This document shows positions 46,161 through 58,538 of a DNA stretch of 64,000 bases, piece by piece. Under the pieces are notes generated by a model. The model did no database searches, was not told the origin of the DNA, and saw only the letters and a list, made by a program, of their open reading frames with translations. Numbering within the stretch: position 1 is the stretch's first letter; the number at the start of each line of letters is the position of its first letter. Source of the stretch: Scleropages formosus. Lineage: Eukaryota > Chordata > Actinopteri > Osteoglossiformes > Osteoglossidae. The position numbers were made by a program, and so were the translations under genes. Location of the stretch: the NCBI RefSeq assembly GCF_900964775.1, contig NC_041807.1:38411513-38475512 (forward strand). The letters are read 5' to 3'.

Positions 46161-47224
46161 ATGTTTTATTAATAAACTATTTTTTTACTGAGTGTATATG
46201 ATTACATACATCTGGTTTCAGTCAGAAACATTCAACCTTTTTCCAGTTACTGTTTTATATCAGTCTGTGGCAGTTTCTTCATGTTTGTCTTTTCACTTTT
46301 GTTTGATTGACACCTTAAAAGATAAAGAAATTTTTTTTTTACTACCCAAATGCATGACCGTCTTCTTCTGAGATTTGCATCCTGTGTAGACATGTTGGGT
46401 TCTTGTGTTCCAACAACCTGCTTGGTCAGACTGAGTACCAGCCACGTCCAGGGGGCCACAGTCTTCTGAGTGCCGGGGTTCCAGCCCCTCAAGACTTTGT
46501 CGTACCACAAAACCATCCACAGATCATTCCTCCTGCAGAAGTTGGTCCTCAAATGCCAGCCCTCTCGCACCTGCCCACAGTTCCAAAAAGCAGATATGTG
46601 AGTTTCATTCTGGCCATAGTGGAGTCACAGGGAAAGTGGGTGACTGGTCACTTTGGGCCTGTACAGGACCAGTCTAGGGGCAACTTCCTGTGAAAACAGC
46701 ATCAGCTCACATCCTGCACATGGTTGTTGGATCCTGCCAGCTGTACCCTCCGTGAACCCTGAACTCTGATTAATCTCCATACTTATACCAGCGGAAAACA
46801 TTCCAAGGAATAATTAAAACAAATGCCCTTTCACAATCAAACTAAATAAAATTGTTCAACAAAAGAAGACAGCCAGAACATGTCTCAGTTGCTGAGAAAT
46901 AATACCCCAAGACAGCCTTTTCACCACATTAACAGTCACCACAGTACAGACACAGCCAGTCTCCTTCATGGCTGCCCATCTATTTACATACCCAAATACT
47001 CAGGCAAATCACAAGTATGTACAATGTACTTCCTCAACCCCACCCCACACATATTATCTTTTTACAGTTGAAATATTCCCAATAAAAACATACCTAGACC
47101 TACAAAAAAGTACAAAAAGTAGAGACAGCACTCAAAGAGCCCACAATTACAGTATGGAAAGGAGGAAACAATTTCATGTGTCTCGACAGATGGATTTCAC
47201 ACCGATTCATCACTAGGTGCTACA

Positions 47225-47372
47225 CACTATGAGCAATTCAGAGCCACCAACCCACCTGAAACACTTGTCTTTGGACTGTGGGAGGAATCCAGAGCACTGG
47301 TAGGAAATCCACATAAACAGGGGCAGAACATGTGAACTCCACACTGAGTGGGCCGGATGCGACCCCAGAAGC
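47225..47372 (-). mobile_element. Fragment of the third SINE type
   Basis: 'cttgtctttggactgtggga', 'gaacatgtgaactccacact', 'cggatgcgaccccagaagca', matching the middle of the element at 33,885. Confidence 0.55.
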
Positions 47373-47904
47373 AGGTAACAAAGTTGACTAAACGATGCAA
47401 AACGTGACAGCGTGGGCAATATTTTTAAAAAATATTTAAGTTGGAAGGGGAAAACAGAGCAAAGTAACATCTGCCTTTCTCACCGGCATAGTTTGCTCTA
47501 TCATTAATTTCACCGTGGTTATGAATCAAACCACATCATATTATGTGACTGCTGCCTTTCACCTGAAAACAACTTGCAATCTGGAGAATATATTGTTCAT
47601 ATTGCTCATAAGAGGAAGAGCTTGAAAGGACAAGAACAAAGTACCCGAGGAGTGAGTTAAAATTAAAACGTCAGGCGTTATACCTTATTTCCTGTTTTTT
47701 TCCAGAATAAAACAGTAACAGCAACCTACACTGATTGAACAGCTGACAACTATTTAATATTTGGCAGTTTCAAAACCAAACTTCAAAAAAGCTGCCCCCC
47801 AAGCAGAAAAACAAGACAATGTCCAGCTACGGTTAAGGCGAGGAAGGTATGCAGTACCTTCACAAACATGTGTATTAGTTCCCAATGTTAGAGTTTGAAT
47901 TACA

Positions 47905-48118
47905 TGGATTATTTCATTTAGCTGATGCTTTTCTGAGAAGCGAAAGACAATGTTAAGCTGCATCCAACCATTTATCCATTTAAATAGCTGAGTAATTTTT
48001 TCTGAAGCAATTGTAGGGCAAGTATGTTTCTCAAGAGTATTATAGCTGGAGGTAATACTCAAACCTGCAACCTCAGGGTCTGCAAGCAACAGCTCTCACC
48101 ACTACACTACCAAACTAC
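47905..48118 (-). mobile_element. tRNA-derived SINE with L2-like tail, old copy
   Basis: Reverse-oriented. Tail 'tcatttagctgatgcttttc' at the left; head with 'cctgcaacctcagggtctgc' and 'ctctcaccactacactacca' at the right. Confidence 0.65.
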
Positions 48119-48221
48119 CCCATTAATTATAATGAATTTATGTAAATAAATTGTTACCTAGGGTTCGAATAACCGTCTTCATCGCTCAAAACCTGAAAAC
48201 AACAGTCCTAGTATGTATCAG

Positions 48222-48224
<3 letters not shown>

Positions 48225-48270
<46 letters not shown>
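48225..48270. repeat. (TC)n microsatellite followed by a short (TG)n
   Basis: About 22 TC units, then GTGTGTGTGT at 48,274-48,286. From here to 50,369 I see no gene. There are repeat scraps at 49,300-49,380 (SINE tail), 50,004-50,052 (SINE tail, reverse) and 50,139-50,173 (SINE family 1 head, reverse). Confidence 0.9.
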
Positions 48271-48272
<2 letters not shown>

Positions 48273-50138
48273 GTGTGTGTGTGTGTATTGGGCTTTATAT
48301 CATTTGCCTTTCAGAACTATGGGCAAATCCTTGCCTCGTTTTTATGAAGTTTTCCCTCGTGGTGAAGAACACTGATTTTTGCCTTGGGATAGTTATACTT
48401 TATGGATTTTTTTTTTTTGTATTATATGGTGTTCTGTGATGTTTGGAGGCTTGTTGAATGAATGTACTTGGAGTCTGTGCGGTGTGTTCTCCCTTGTTAT
48501 TTTATATATCTGTGGATTCTGCAGATCCTGTTGATGGTGTCACACGCACCACAAGCACCTTCCGCAGGTGAGGCCAGCACACCTGAACTGAGTCTAGGTG
48601 CAATATAAATATGAAGAGGTCACCACTGAGAAAGCGCGGAATCTCGCAAGTACATACACATCTGAAACACAGGCAGTGGTGTGTCGGTGTTACACTTTAC
48701 TGTTGAATATTTACACTAATGTCTCACCTGGTAATAGCAAGCATCATTAAACTTGTTTACAGCAAATTCAGTAACATGCTCTAACTTTTCTTTTTATGCC
48801 GAACCGCGTGAACTGTAACTTGTTTTTCCGCTTTGCAAGTTAATTGGTTAAATTAACATGTGAGTGCTGGAACAATAGATTATTATAGTTACAGTGGGAA
48901 CTTCTGTCTTCCTATTAAATCACTACCACAGCACTGTAATGTTAAATTCACCTAGGATTTACAAGTGCATTTTTAAAAATTTCGGGATTTTTCCACCATA
49001 CCTGAAAGTATAGAATTTCACCACAGTTCAGATATTTACAAACAGTGTTGTCACTCACATTGTGAATTGTGTAAATCTGGGCTGCAATTATGCAGTAAAG
49101 CACTAATTACTTGTGTTAAAAATTGCCAAACACTTTCCAGTTGATTTCCTTCTATATTATCTAATTTCCTGAATTTAATAACGTTCTTTATCACTTGATA
49201 GAGATGTGCTTTTGTTGGGGAAAAAAATGCCACCTGCATTTTTTTCAGATTTGTGCACTGTACTGAACGGGAACTTTTCCTGTTATTGTTAGGTTACTTT
49301 GTGGCTATTAATTGTAACCTTAACACTGTACGTCGCTTTGGAGAAAAGTGCAGCTAAATGAATAACAGTAAATTTAAACGTAATTGTGTGTTCATATGAC
49401 ACGACACTAACTCTACAGCTACTTCTCATGCTTCTTTCATTCTTCTCTCTTACTGATTTGCATAATTATATACTGATAATCATACATATTCATATCTACT
49501 GAGTAGTATGGCAACCCGTGAGGGACACACTTTACAAATATCCTAACCATTTATTCTTGCATAATAAATTCAGGTGGAGTTATTTTTTCAAATACTTATT
49601 TGTTTAGTTAACCAGTTCTCAATGTTTACTGTCTCTCGTACTTAATATCAAGAGTAACATAAAGACAATCTTTTATAGATTCTTGCTGGAGATGATAGTC
49701 TTCACAAAATCAGGTAAAACTGAGGGAAGTAATAATAATGCTGTGCTGCTGATAAAGCCACATGTTAACAGTGATTGGCAGCAATGAAGAACTCCTATTC
49801 ATGTGCATTACTGCACTGAACACATGGTCCTATAGTATTTTGAATTATACTGTAGGTGTCATAACCCAAGTACAAGGTTTTAATATTTTAATACTTGCAG
49901 TCTTTTGCAGCACTTCAGTGCTAGATACTTTATATTTGACTCCACAGGGATGATTCAATCGCTCAAGTGCATTGCAATAATTTACCTCAAAACCCCAAAT
50001 CACTTACATTTACTTATTTAGCAGACATTTTTCTCCAAAGCAACATAAGTCTCAGAACAATATTAAGAGTTTTGGATATATGTCATAATTGTGTCACATC
50101 ACTTTGGTTCAGAAAAATTATCCAAGGCCAAATCTGCA

Positions 50139-50173
50139 GGACCCAGTCCAACCCACTGCGCCACCGCGCCCGC
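50139..50173 (-). mobile_element. SINE family 1, head-only fragment
   Basis: Only 'cagtccaacccactgcgcca' and 'ccgcgcccgc' remain, the reverse complement of the tRNA-like head. Confidence 0.6.
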
Positions 50174-50369
50174 TGCAGTATGTAGTCAATTGTCCAATTT
50201 TTTCTTTGTATTATGCTTTCGTTCTGCGCTCTGCATCATTGTGTGGGAATCGCTAGAAAAATAAACTGAACTGAATAAGGTATTGTGTTGGGACTTCAAG
50301 GTACTGAACACAATGTTCTGACATTTGTTCCCAACATAAACAGTTTTATTTAGTCCTGCTGAACTTTGA

Positions 50370-50581
50370 TTGGGGGGCGTGGTAGCGCAGCAGGTTTGAC
50401 CGGGTCCTGCTCTCAGATGGGTCTGGGGTTCGAGTCCTGCTTGGGGTGCCTTGCAATGGACTGGTGTCCCATCCTGGATGTGTCCTCTCCCCCTTCAGCC
50501 TTACACCCTCTGTTGCCAGGTTAGGCTCTGGCTTGCCACGACCTCAGATGGGACAAGCGGTTTCAGACAATGTGTGTGTGT
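50370..50581 (+). mobile_element. SINE family 1 with target duplication
   Basis: Complete copy with a short TG tail. GAACTTTGA repeats at 50,361-50,369 and 50,582-50,590. Confidence 0.9.
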
Positions 50582-51050
50582 GAACTTTGAATTAATACGA
50601 TGCGTGACCAGAAGCAGATCATAATTTGTATGTCAAGGCTACCACAAGAGGCCCTACTCTGCTCCAACCAAAATCCATACACCTGTTTCTAATGTAGCAA
50701 TGAATTGAGGCAATTTACTCAGGACTAGAAATGACCAGGCTGTGTTCTGGTATGGTAAAAACCTCAGGATCCTGTTGGCAGTGTTTCTGCATCTCACCAT
50801 TCTCTATCTCCAACCTACATCACTTGTTCCGTGGACCATCCTATCGTTGAAGCCCCTGGTCTTTTCCTCAAAGTCTCTGTGGGTCACAATGTTCATCACA
50901 GCACCACTGTATCGTGTCTTCAACCAGAACCAATAGCACTTCGCACAAGAGTTCACAACACTTCACATTTTCTGGTGAAAGTGACACAGTAAGACTCCGT
51001 GTGCAAGGCTAAAGATATGTAATACTTAAAAGATGAATGCTTTTTATTTA

Positions 51051-51280
51051 GGGGGTGCGGTGACGCAGTGGGGGGGTGCGGTGGCGCAGTGGGTTGGACC
51101 GCAGTCCTGCTCTCCGGTGGGTCTGGGGTTCAAGTCCTGCTTGGGGTGCCTTGCGGCGGACTGGCGTCCCGTCCTGGGTGTGTCCCCTTCCCCCTCCGGC
51201 CTTACGCCCCGTGTTGCCAGGTAGGCTCCGGTTCCCCGTGACCCTGTAAGGGACAAGCGGTTCTGAAAATGTGTGTGTGT
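51051..51280 (+). mobile_element. SINE family 1 with duplicated 5' head
   Basis: The first about 22 bp (gggggtgcggtgacgcagtg...) occur twice in tandem before the rest of the element. The exact target repeat GCTTTTTATTTA flanks the whole at 51,039-51,050 and 51,281-51,292, so the head doubling existed when it inserted. From 51,293 to 52,071 only degenerate repeat pieces are visible (L2-like tail at 51,293-51,358; a block at 51,893-51,966). Confidence 0.9.
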
Positions 51281-52071
51281 GCTTTTTATTTACATTTACA
51301 CTTCTATTTCCATACTTTTATTTAACATATGATTTTCTCCAAAGCAGCTTACAATTCAGAATAAAAAGAAGTTCATTTGGTAACAAGGAAAAAGCTTGAC
51401 ATACAGATATGCAAATTCGCAAAGTACAGTCAATTACAATTGTTTTCACAGGTACATGAGGGGCAGCCTGTAGGGCTAAAAATAGATTTTTAAACAGAAT
51501 AGACACGACTTTAACAAATAATGTAGTGCACCTTTATGGAGCAAATAGATCGAAGGAATAAATGTATCTGAAATAAATGTTTCAGGCCCTTGTTAAATGC
51601 TGAAAGGGATTCAGCCGCTCTGAAGGATAGAGGAAGTTTATTCCACTCAATCCATTCCACTGGACCTGCTGTGGTCACTCCTTACACCGAGCTAAAAGTC
51701 TGTCAAGATGTACACATCTACAGTATTTTATACCCTTTAGGTGTAAGAATTTTCCAGGAATCTCTTTCAGGTGAAGGGTCAAGAAATGAGTGTAACTTGC
51801 TGCTAATTTCTTCTATGTTAAAACTGAATAGAAGATTAAAAGCAGGGAATTTTCCTTAACTACTTAGGAAAATCAGGTTTCCAGTGGTCCAGGGCCAGTC
51901 CCAGAAGCACAGGGTGCAGTGCCAAGCAGGGTACATCCTGGATGGGTCACCAGTTGATTGCGGGGTTAAAAATTATATAAATCCATTAAAAGGTCAATAT
52001 GAATTCATTCACTGAGCAATAGTCTGTATTTAATTTCATATTTGTTCATTTGAAAATATAAAAATTCTTAC

Positions 52072-53172
52072 CTTTTAACTTTTTCTGATATATGCAAAGT
52101 AGCCCTACTGCCAATACCGCAACACCAAATATGACTGGGAATATAAGATACTTCCGTTTTTTCTCTCCACACTCAGAATCAGACACACTGTCTCCTGGTT
52201 TCATCGTGAGAAGTCCTTTGGACTCGCAACTTGAACAGAAGAAAAAAAGGTTTTACACAAAGTCTCTGGTTTTAAACCAGTGCAACACAGACAGAAAAGT
52301 CTTACTCTGTGTGTGATGTACAGGACGAAGAAGATCCATTGGAGTAAGAGTTTTCAGGGCAGTCCTCACACACAGTGTCAGTAGAGTCTGTTCCTACAGT
52401 AGTGAACAATACAGTGTTGTACAGTGTATGTACAAAACATTAAAGTACTTTTTAGAAAAACAGACTGCTGTTTAAGGTTTATTTTTAGTTTGGATAGTCA
52501 GATATGAAAAATCCAATCAAACCTGGGTGTCTGATGAACTGTCCAGGTTTGCAGGTTGTATGTTTTTCTGCTTTCTTGCATTCTCCTTCAGAAAAATCTG
52601 TACAATAGTTCCCTTCCAGGACTCCACACACTGTGTTTGAAGTGGTTAAACACTCCTTCACTGTCTTTAAACCAAAACCTACAGCAGAAGAAATACAATT
52701 ATAATAAGATAATAGCATTTGTTTACCTGTAGTAGTTACTATAAGTAGAATTTACAAAACATTGTTTAAAATGATACAACAGTTCTCACCTTGGTCACAT
52801 ACTGTACACGAGGTACACTGAGTGAGACCATTTGGTTTGTCAGTGTAAGTGGGTCCAGTACAGGGGGCACAGGAAGTGCTAGTTTGCGCTGTACAGTCTC
52901 TGTACACTCGAGTTCCTAAAGAAATGTCAGAATGTAAACAATTGACATTTTCCTTTGATAGCATACCTAAAAAAAAAAAAACCTTTAATCCAGCAATCAC
53001 TTATTCTAATATTATGGAGTGCTTATGAAAGCTGCAGCATAAAGCATGACTTACCAGGAAAGCACATAGGACAACACTGTCCATTTATTTCATATTCTGC
53101 CCGGTCACATGCAAAACAGGGGTTGTATGTGACTGGGGTTATATTTATACTTATCAGAAGAATCACACGCAT
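52072..53172 (-). CDS. tnfrsf14-like: Unit H: divergent TNFRSF14-like receptor, 3' end not resolved
   Basis: Five exons in frame: 53172-53055, 52915-52790, 52678-52523, 52393-52306, 52229-52072. All introns are GT-AG. The first reads MRVILLISINITPV... then CDRAEYEINGQCCPMCFPG. CRD2 is TRVYRDCTAQTSTSCAPC..., CRD3 is FGLKTVKECLTTSNTVCG..., CRD4 is TDSTDTVCEDCPENS. The helix is YLIFPVIFGVAVLAVGLLCI, followed by a basic YQKKLK. The last exon ends at donor AAAG|GTAAGAA, so one or more tail exons should follow to the left, but I could not identify them. The ATG at the first codon of the 53,172 exon is the assumed start. A separate start exon like MFYLLK was not seen. A non-coding first exon near 54,376-54,430 resembles those of other units. 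H is the least similar to B-G and could be the oldest duplicate. Confidence 0.7.
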
Positions 53173-53912
53173 CTGAAGTGAGACAAAGTGTTCCAGTCAA
53201 TTGAAATATATACAAAAAATGATCAATCATATTATCAGAAAAAATATCAAATTAATAGCTAAATAACAGAAAAAGTAAAATTTACAGTCTCTCTCAAATT
53301 TTGCCCATAGTTAGTCATGTACACAGTATGTAATAATTAAAACACCCCAATTAACACAACTGGGTGTGACCTCATGAACGTGATCACCTGGTACAAATGT
53401 TAATAACGTATAAAGGAAGAAAGCAGATAAACTTTCTCCAGTGTGACTTTACTGAAAGGCAGAACCTTAAGGTACTGCACCTAAAAGTTTCCTTTGCTTT
53501 AAAATGGAATAACATGGTGTATTATTAATTGTGCTGCATTTCATTATTCTGATTTATTTATATAGCTGACACTTCTGTACAAGGTAACTTTATTAGATTT
53601 GCCCTTAAAAGTTTAATCCAGGATCAAATGTAACGTTGTTGTGAATAAAAGATTAACCTAAGACTAGACTAGATACTGTAAAAACTAAAAAAGGGTTACA
53701 GAATGGGGCAAAAATCAATTTATCAAATTATAGGTGAGAAAGTTGAGCAGATACAAAGGAACAAGAGCTAAGATACAGTAACAAAAAGAATGAGTAACAG
53801 AATAACAGAGTTTCAATACAGTGAATGAAGAAATGGAGCTTTAAAAAGCAGCAAAAAGTCAGACTTCTGTGGGATTTGCTGGTAAAATGGTTTATTATAC
53901 TATGCATTTTTA

Positions 53913-54210
53913 TACAGGTGGTCCATGATTTACAATGAGGTTATGTTTCATGAAACCCATCATAAGTCAAAAATATCATAAGTCGAAAATGCATTTAATA
54001 CATTTAATTCACACCTCTGTGTGGCAGCCTGGGAGATACGAATCGCTGCCGTTGCCCAGCATCACGAGAGAGTATCGCTCCACATATCGCTTGCCCGAGA
54101 AATAAAATCAAAATTCGAAAACGGTTTCTACTGAATGTCTATCGTCAGCTCACCACCATAAAGTCAAAAAAATCATAAGTCGAACCATCGTAAATCAGGA
54201 ACCACCTGTA
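53913..54210. mobile_element. Tigger-like (Tc1/mariner) MITE
   Basis: Inverted ends TACAGGTGGTCCATGATTTA and TACAGGTGGTTCCTGATTTA (right end reverse-complemented). There are internal 'ataagtcgaa' blocks on both sides and TA on both outer flanks. About 298 bp with no transposase frame. The end pattern resembles pogo/Tigger elements. Confidence 0.75.
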
Positions 54211-54375
54211 TAAGCAAAGGAAGTAGAAGAATGTCTGATTAATGGAGTTATACAAAGTTCAGGGGCGAAAAAGGCATTTAAGCGAAACAGAACTAATAAG
54301 AGTACGTACCATTTGATAGAACATTATACAGAGATCATTTTATTCTTGTTTGATGAATATCCAGAAATAACTTAC

Positions 54376-54430
54376 ATCTTACATGACATGTATTTGTCCC
54401 TTTTGTAGCACTGTGGAGTCCATTGGACAA
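54376..54430 (-). promoter_or_regulatory. Unit H non-coding first exon (candidate)
   Basis: Reads ATGGACTCCACAGTG...AAAAGGGACAAATACA and then a donor GTAAGTTATT. It is alignable with the first exon of unit B (ATGGAACATTGC...GAAGGGACACGTACA then GTGAGTATG). I found no GAAANNGAAA motif nearby, unlike units B-F. 54,440-55,400 holds no other recognisable feature. Confidence 0.4.
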
Positions 54431-55404
54431 CCTGAGGAAAAGACACATATTTCAGTACATATTTACCTATCATCTACAAAGTACTGAATATTTACCTATA
54501 ATTTGTGTTACAGGTAGATCTGTTCATATGTCTAAGGGGCAAAAGTGTGTGCTTGCTTTTCTTACACGTGAACAACAAACTGCCATCCTGGAGCTGTTGA
54601 TTTCATTTCGACTCCAGGCTGACCGTGTTTGTTTTGTCAGATGTTGTGGAGGTGTTCTTCGACTTTAAAAAAGTTTTCAAATACATTTTTAATTTTTTAT
54701 CTTTATTTTAGACCTCTTAAAATGTATACATAATCATAATCAATTCATGATAGGCCCTGAACAACTAAGCAAATGAAAACTGATTGTGATGGAGTTCAGC
54801 CTGGATGCTCAAACAAATTAAATCAACTTCATCTAATGAACCATGATCAATCATCAGTCATACATAAGAATTCATATGGAACAAAATAAATGTAGCGTTT
54901 CCATAACACCCAGCTTAATAAGACACTAGTATGGAATATCTAGTTTCAGGATTCATGGAAAACTAAAGGAGAAACAGTGGAGTTCCCCTTGAAGTCAGTT
55001 TCATTTTCATGTCATAAAGCATAAGTAGAACTTACATCAATGTCACTTGTATTTATATTTTTGTATACCACCCTTTATAAGCATCTTAAAAGTATATTAT
55101 ATTTAAAATTTGCATTGGATTGAGACAACCCAGCACATCTACTCAGCGACTGTTCTGAAGACGGAAGGAAGGGGAAAAACAAAGCGGTCAGCGAACACTA
55201 ACAGGGTGTGTATGAGCACACAGTATCCCATTGTCCTTTACTGTACTGCGTTTACACCTTGTGAATACCCAAAGCATTAATTATGAAGTATGTGGGGGGA
55301 GAAATATGAAAGGACTGTCTGTATTAGACTGTGAACTTGCTACAAAGGGGAAAAGTCTATAAATGAAAACATCCATGTTCTTATTTTATAAGCAGCATAT
55401 TTCA

Positions 55405-57556
55405 TCAAATACATGGACTTTACACCTGACGAATTCAACACATTCTTTGCCCATTCGAGGTTCTCAACAACAAACCACTGGGAGCATACAGAACCCAGCA
55501 TTCACGGTCTCATCTGTAGTTGTGGCAAAGACTTTTGGGAAAATAAACCCACGGAAATCAGCCAGCCCAGACAACATCCCTGGGTGGGTACTCAGAACCT
55601 GCTCATCGGCGCTAGCTGATGTCTTTACGGATATATTCAATTTGTCCCTCGAAAAAGCTTCAATTCCCACCTGTTTAAAGGACTACTATCCTGCTGCTGC
55701 CAAAAAATAATAAAACATCCTGCCTCAATGACTACCAACCTGTTGCGCTGACTCCGGTAGTGATGAAGTGCTTCGAGAGAATCGTCATGAGTTACATCTG
55801 GAGTATTATTCCAGACACTCTGGACCCTCTCCAGTTCGCATACAGACCGAACAGATCCACAGAGGATGCCATCAGTACAATACACACTGCCCTCACCCAC
55901 CTGGAAAACAAGGACAGCTATGTTCGAATGCTGTTTATTGATTATAGCTCAGCATTCAACGCAGCGATACCTTCGAAGCTCATCAACAAGCTTCACAATC
56001 TTGGTGTGCCACCCACCCTCTGCAACTGGGTTCTGAACTTTCTAACGGGCAGACTCCATTCCGTTAGAATTGGGAACCACATATCCAGGTCAATAACCAT
56101 AAACACAGGAACTCCGCAGGGCAGCGTGTTGAGCCCAATGCTCTACGCACTCTTCACCCACGATTGTATGGCCTCCCAGAACAACATCAGCGTCATCAAA
56201 TTTGCTGATGACACAACAGTCATTGGACTGATAACGGGAGGCAATGAGTCAGCACACAGGAGGGAAGTGTCTGACCTAGTGAAGCGGTGCAAGGACGACA
56301 ATCTCTCCCTGAATGTCAACAAAACAAAGGAGATGATTGTCGATCCACGGAGGAGAAGGGAGCAGCACTCAACATTGCATATTGGTGGGACAGTGGTGAA
56401 GAGAGTGAGCAGCTTCAGATAACTGGGTGTTCACATTACTGAGGATCTCATCCGGTCTCATAACATTACACAGCTGGTCAAGAAATCACGTGAGCGTCTG
56501 CACTTCTTGAGAAGGCTGAGGAAATTTGGCATGCCAAGCTGAATCCTCAGAAGCTTCTATAGGTGTGCAATCGAGAACATCCTCACCAGCTCCATCACAG
56601 TCTGGTTTGGAAGCTGCACAGCACAGGATCATAATGCTCTACAGTGGCTGGTGAGAGCTGCCCAAATCATCTCTGGAGCGGCCTTACCAACAATGAAGAG
56701 CCTCTACCAGGTCGGAGCCATCAGGAGAGCTATAAACATCATCAAAGACATTAGTCACCCCCAGCACAGCCTTTTCACACTCTTACCATTAGGTAGATAC
56801 TACAGGAGTGTTAAAGCCAGAACTTCAAGGTTGAAAAACAGTTTTTACCCACAGGCCATCAGGCTTGTGAACAACATCCATCCACTGCCTCTCTCCCATC
56901 ACTGCAGACACAGATTACCCTCTGATCTTGTAAGGTGTCAACTACCCCATCCCTTCCACACACACATTTTCTGAACCGCTTGCCCCATACGGGGTCATGG
57001 GGAACCAGAGCCTAACCCGGCAACTCACGGCATAAGGCTGGAGCGGGAGGGGACACACCCAGGACGGGACGCCAGTCCATCGCAAGGCACCTCAAGTGGG
57101 ATTCAAACCCCAGACCCACCAGAGAGCAGGACCTGGTCCAACCCACTGCGCCACTGCACCACCACACCCCCCACATACACACACCCACAATGCAAATAAC
57201 ATCAGTGACTACAGATTACTTTTGCATATTTTTGCGTACACACACAAACTCCTTTTAAAATGCAAATAACATCATCGACCTGATCTACCTTTGATAGTAG
57301 ACAGATAGTATATTATACTTATGTCTTTCATGTTTACATTACACACTGTACACTTTATAAATGCACATAATTTTGTTTCTTGCATTTGCATTAATAGTAA
57401 TTTTGTAAAATTGTAATTTATGCTTTGTGTCTTTTTTCCTTATGTCCTTATAATTTATGTCATAAGCTGCTGGGGGGAATCACACGAGTAAGAATTTCAT
57501 TGTATGGTGTAACAGATGGTTTACTGCACATATGACAATAAACTCTTGATTGATTA
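55405..57556 (+). mobile_element. Truncated LINE (CR1/L2/Rex1-like non-LTR retrotransposon)
   Basis: The reverse transcriptase is readable across 55,500-56,980: [101 protein letters not shown]. After it come a C-terminal part (QLVKKSRERLHFLRRLRKFG) and a 3' tail with AATAAA and TTGATTGATT near 57,538-57,556. The 5' half, including the endonuclease, is missing. The frame is broken by stops after DYYPAAAKK (55,708), VVKRVSSFR (56,420) and GMPS (about 56,540), plus at least one frame change near 55,720. It cannot be active. A family-1 SINE is inserted in its 3' region. Confidence 0.85.
56957..57172 (-). mobile_element. SINE family 1 nested in the LINE
   Basis: Reverse copy placed between the last LINE coding residues and its 3' tail. 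It begins with CACACACA after 'catccctt'. Confidence 0.85.
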
Positions 57557-57672
57557 CCAGTTCAGACCACTGTGTCATAGGTAGTACGTGGTATTTGCCA
57601 AAGATCTGCTGAATAATAATAACTAACATTTAATTTCTTTGTTCACACTTTCATCTTAAGGAATTTTCAGTA

Positions 57673-57898
57673 CACACACACATTTTCAGAACCGCTTGTC
57701 CCAGATGGGGTCGCAGGGAACCAGAGTCTACCCGGCAACTCAGGGCGTAGGGCCAGAGGGGGAGGGGACACACCCAGGATGGGACACCAGTCCGCCACAA
57801 GGCACCCCAAGCGGGACTCAAACCCCAAACTCACCAGCGAGCAGGACCCAGTCCAACCCACTGCACCACTGCGCCACCATGCCCCCGCACCCGCTGTA
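57673..57898 (-). mobile_element. SINE family 1 with 12-bp target duplication
   Basis: GAATTTTCAGTA flanks it exactly at 57,661-57,672 and 57,899-57,910. From 57,911 to 60,540 I see no gene. The stretch holds a poly-A run (58,508-58,538) and an old SINE tail (59,055-59,165). Confidence 0.92.
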
Positions 57899-58507
57899 GA
57901 ATTTTCAGTAATTGTTGCCAAAAGAAACAAAACATACTTTGTGGCAATTGCAGATGTGCAGAATAGGAGGATGGACACTGGACACATTTGAAGAAAGAAG
58001 TTATGGAAGTGACTTTATTCCAAAGGGGAAAAAGACAGGAAGCACCTGAAAGTTTCATCCTGTTTTAAAAGCATCTAGCAGAGCTGGGTGAGCGAGTGAA
58101 CCAGTGGTGATTCTGCAACATGTGACTCCAGAACATCTGACTGCAACATGTGACATCACAGCATGTGTGGATTCCACTGCAAACTTATTTAGAAATGGTG
58201 TCTGGACAGAAAATCAGATCTCTGTACACCAGGTGCTCCACTGTTCTCATGGGACACATCTCCTAAGGTTTGTTGCACCAAAATGACTTTCCAACTCACC
58301 CAGAGCCCCTTATGTATGAAAACTGAAGCATTCTGATGCCTGTTAAGAGGCTATTGATCAAAGCCTGTATTTGGTTAAAAACCTTGGATCAATAGTCTGT
58401 CCCATCAGGACCCACCATTGCAATTTCACAGCCCAGTTTGGACCATTTCAGTGGGGCCTCCTGGATTTAATATCATTTCAAATTATGCATCAGAAATATG
58501 TGCTATT

Positions 58508-58538
58508 AAAAAAAAAAAAAAAAAAAAAGAAAAAAAAA
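58508..58538. repeat. Poly(A) tract
   Basis: About 30 A residues with one G. No retrocopy or SINE could be identified in front of it. Confidence 0.85.

Noticed and set aside
46247-46693. Overlapping frames of 75-107 aa on both strands
   Set aside because: No recognisable domain. Possibly a scrap of an old repeat, but nothing to support a gene.
53455-53475. Possible start exon of unit H (TACCTTAAG before GTTCTG)
   Set aside because: It resembles the end of the MFYLLK exon but has no ATG in frame; the evidence is too thin.
55464-55670. Minus-strand frame over the LINE
   Set aside because: Shadow of the reverse transcriptase frame on the plus strand.
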